This document shows positions 21,643-21,951 of a stretch of 21,951 nucleotides of DNA, in pieces. Location of the stretch: assembly GCA_030625905.1 (NCBI GenBank), contig DAOUQA010000004.1, forward strand, positions 1-21,951, written 5' to 3'. Made by a program: the position numbers and the translations under genes. How positions within the stretch are numbered: the first letter of the stretch is position 1; every line of letters starts with the position of its first letter. The notes beneath the pieces were generated by a model, which was not told where the DNA came from, ran no database searches, and was given only the letters and a program-made list of their open reading frames with translations. Origin of the DNA: Kiritimatiellales bacterium (GTDB lineage: Bacteria > Verrucomicrobiota > Kiritimatiellia > Kiritimatiellales > Pontiellaceae).

Positions 21643-21951
21643 TCACTTTTTCAATGCTTTAATTAGTCCGTTTAGCACGCGCGAAGCTTCGTCCGCGCAA
21701 TCTGTTAAATCTGTTTCAGTATCCAAAAACCCGAGCTTTACAGCGAGGGAGATCTGGTATTCCAATTCCTTCAATGATCCGTAGGCTATCGATAGAAAAT
21801 GCAGGTATTCCTTCTCGGAAGACCTCCCGCACCCCTCGGCAATATTCGAAGGAACCGATACCGCGGCTCTTCGCATTTGAGAAACCAATCCAAAGAGTTC
21901 TTCTTTGGGGAAAGACCGCGTCTCACCATAAATTTTAACTGCCAGCCTATC
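21643..21951 (-). CDS. Four-helix-bundle protein (23S rRNA intervening-sequence type), N-terminus cut by window edge
   Basis: The frame is open from the window edge to a TAA at 21643 and gives 102 residues, lacking perhaps the first ten. It shows the family's core: 'RLAVKIYGETRSFPKEELFGLVSQMRRAAVSVPSNIAEGCGR', read as several consecutive motifs, then 'EKEYLHFLSIAYGSLKELEYQI' and a last helix 'ADEASRVLNGLIKALKK'. The TTG at 21888 is only an internal Leu codon. These small proteins were first found inside intervening sequences of spirochaete 23S rRNA genes but usually occur, as here, as free-standing genes of unknown function. The 75-bp gap before gltD carries short GAGACCTGAGG/GAGACTTGAGG repeats. 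Confidence 0.85.
   Translation of the reverse strand, partial: DRLAVKIYGETRSFPKEELFGLVSQMRRAAVSVPSNIAEGCGRSSEKEYLHFLSIAYGSLKELEYQISLAVKLGFLDTETDLTDCADEASRVLNGLIKALKK

Noticed and set aside
21837..21846. CGGCAATATT, matching ten bases of the candidate NrpR palindrome
   Set aside because: It lies in the conserved SNIAEG coding motif of the four-helix-bundle gene and is not palindromic there.

Overview
The window looks like part of the chromosome of a moderately GC-rich, probably anaerobic, Gram-negative-type bacterium. The best guess is the PVC superphylum, near Kiritimatiellota. This is inferred from the gene mix: a secreted LamG-domain protein, a bacterial NrpR homologue, an NfnAB transhydrogenase, a DUF1846 protein, a four-helix-bundle (rRNA intervening-sequence-type) protein, and many short degenerate intergenic repeats. 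No rRNA, tRNA, CRISPR array, intact mobile element or prophage was seen.

Layout. 1-640: the 5' part of a secreted LamG protein on the minus strand, running off the left edge. 641-912: a divergent intergenic region with two promoters and two copies of a 43-bp repeat. 913-3013: a membrane-anchored SurA/PpiD-like chaperone and FxsA. 3014-3150: an AACG-type degenerate repeat that runs into the start of the next gene. 3123-6050: a HAD-UbiA fusion prenyltransferase, a PfkB sugar kinase and a DUF2141 exported protein. 6179-9823 (minus): an operon of an NrpR-like nitrogen regulator followed by an unusual KaiC-like/PEP-pyruvate-binding protein. 10010-13787 (plus): gdhA, then nfnA-nfnB. 13952-14503: a double winged-helix ArsR-type regulator preceded by two copies of an operator-like repeat. 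14636-17848 (minus): carB. 18037-19551 (minus): a DUF1846 protein. 19622-20085: a 65-residue membrane peptide gene and the wreck of a vapBC-type toxin-antitoxin pair. 20101-21567 (minus): gltD. 21643-21951 (minus): a four-helix-bundle protein cut by the right edge.

How it fits together. The middle and right parts concern nitrogen assimilation and its reductant. NADP-dependent glutamate dehydrogenase fixes ammonium, NfnAB can supply NADPH from NADH plus reduced ferredoxin, GltD is the NADPH-oxidising subunit of glutamate synthase, and CarB consumes glutamine nitrogen. The regulator gene nrpR is divergent from gdhA. The 187 bp between them carry a perfect 14-bp palindrome (CGGCAATATTGCCG) beside nrpR and two partial copies just downstream of a good gdhA promoter. 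The simplest model is NrpR repressing gdhA and itself, with 2-oxoglutarate as inducer as in methanogenic archaea, but through a different operator. The gene cotranscribed with nrpR encodes a RecA/KaiC-like domain that has lost its P-loop, fused to a PEP-synthase-type ATP-grasp domain without the phosphohistidine and catalytic barrel domains. This is the least understood protein in the window.
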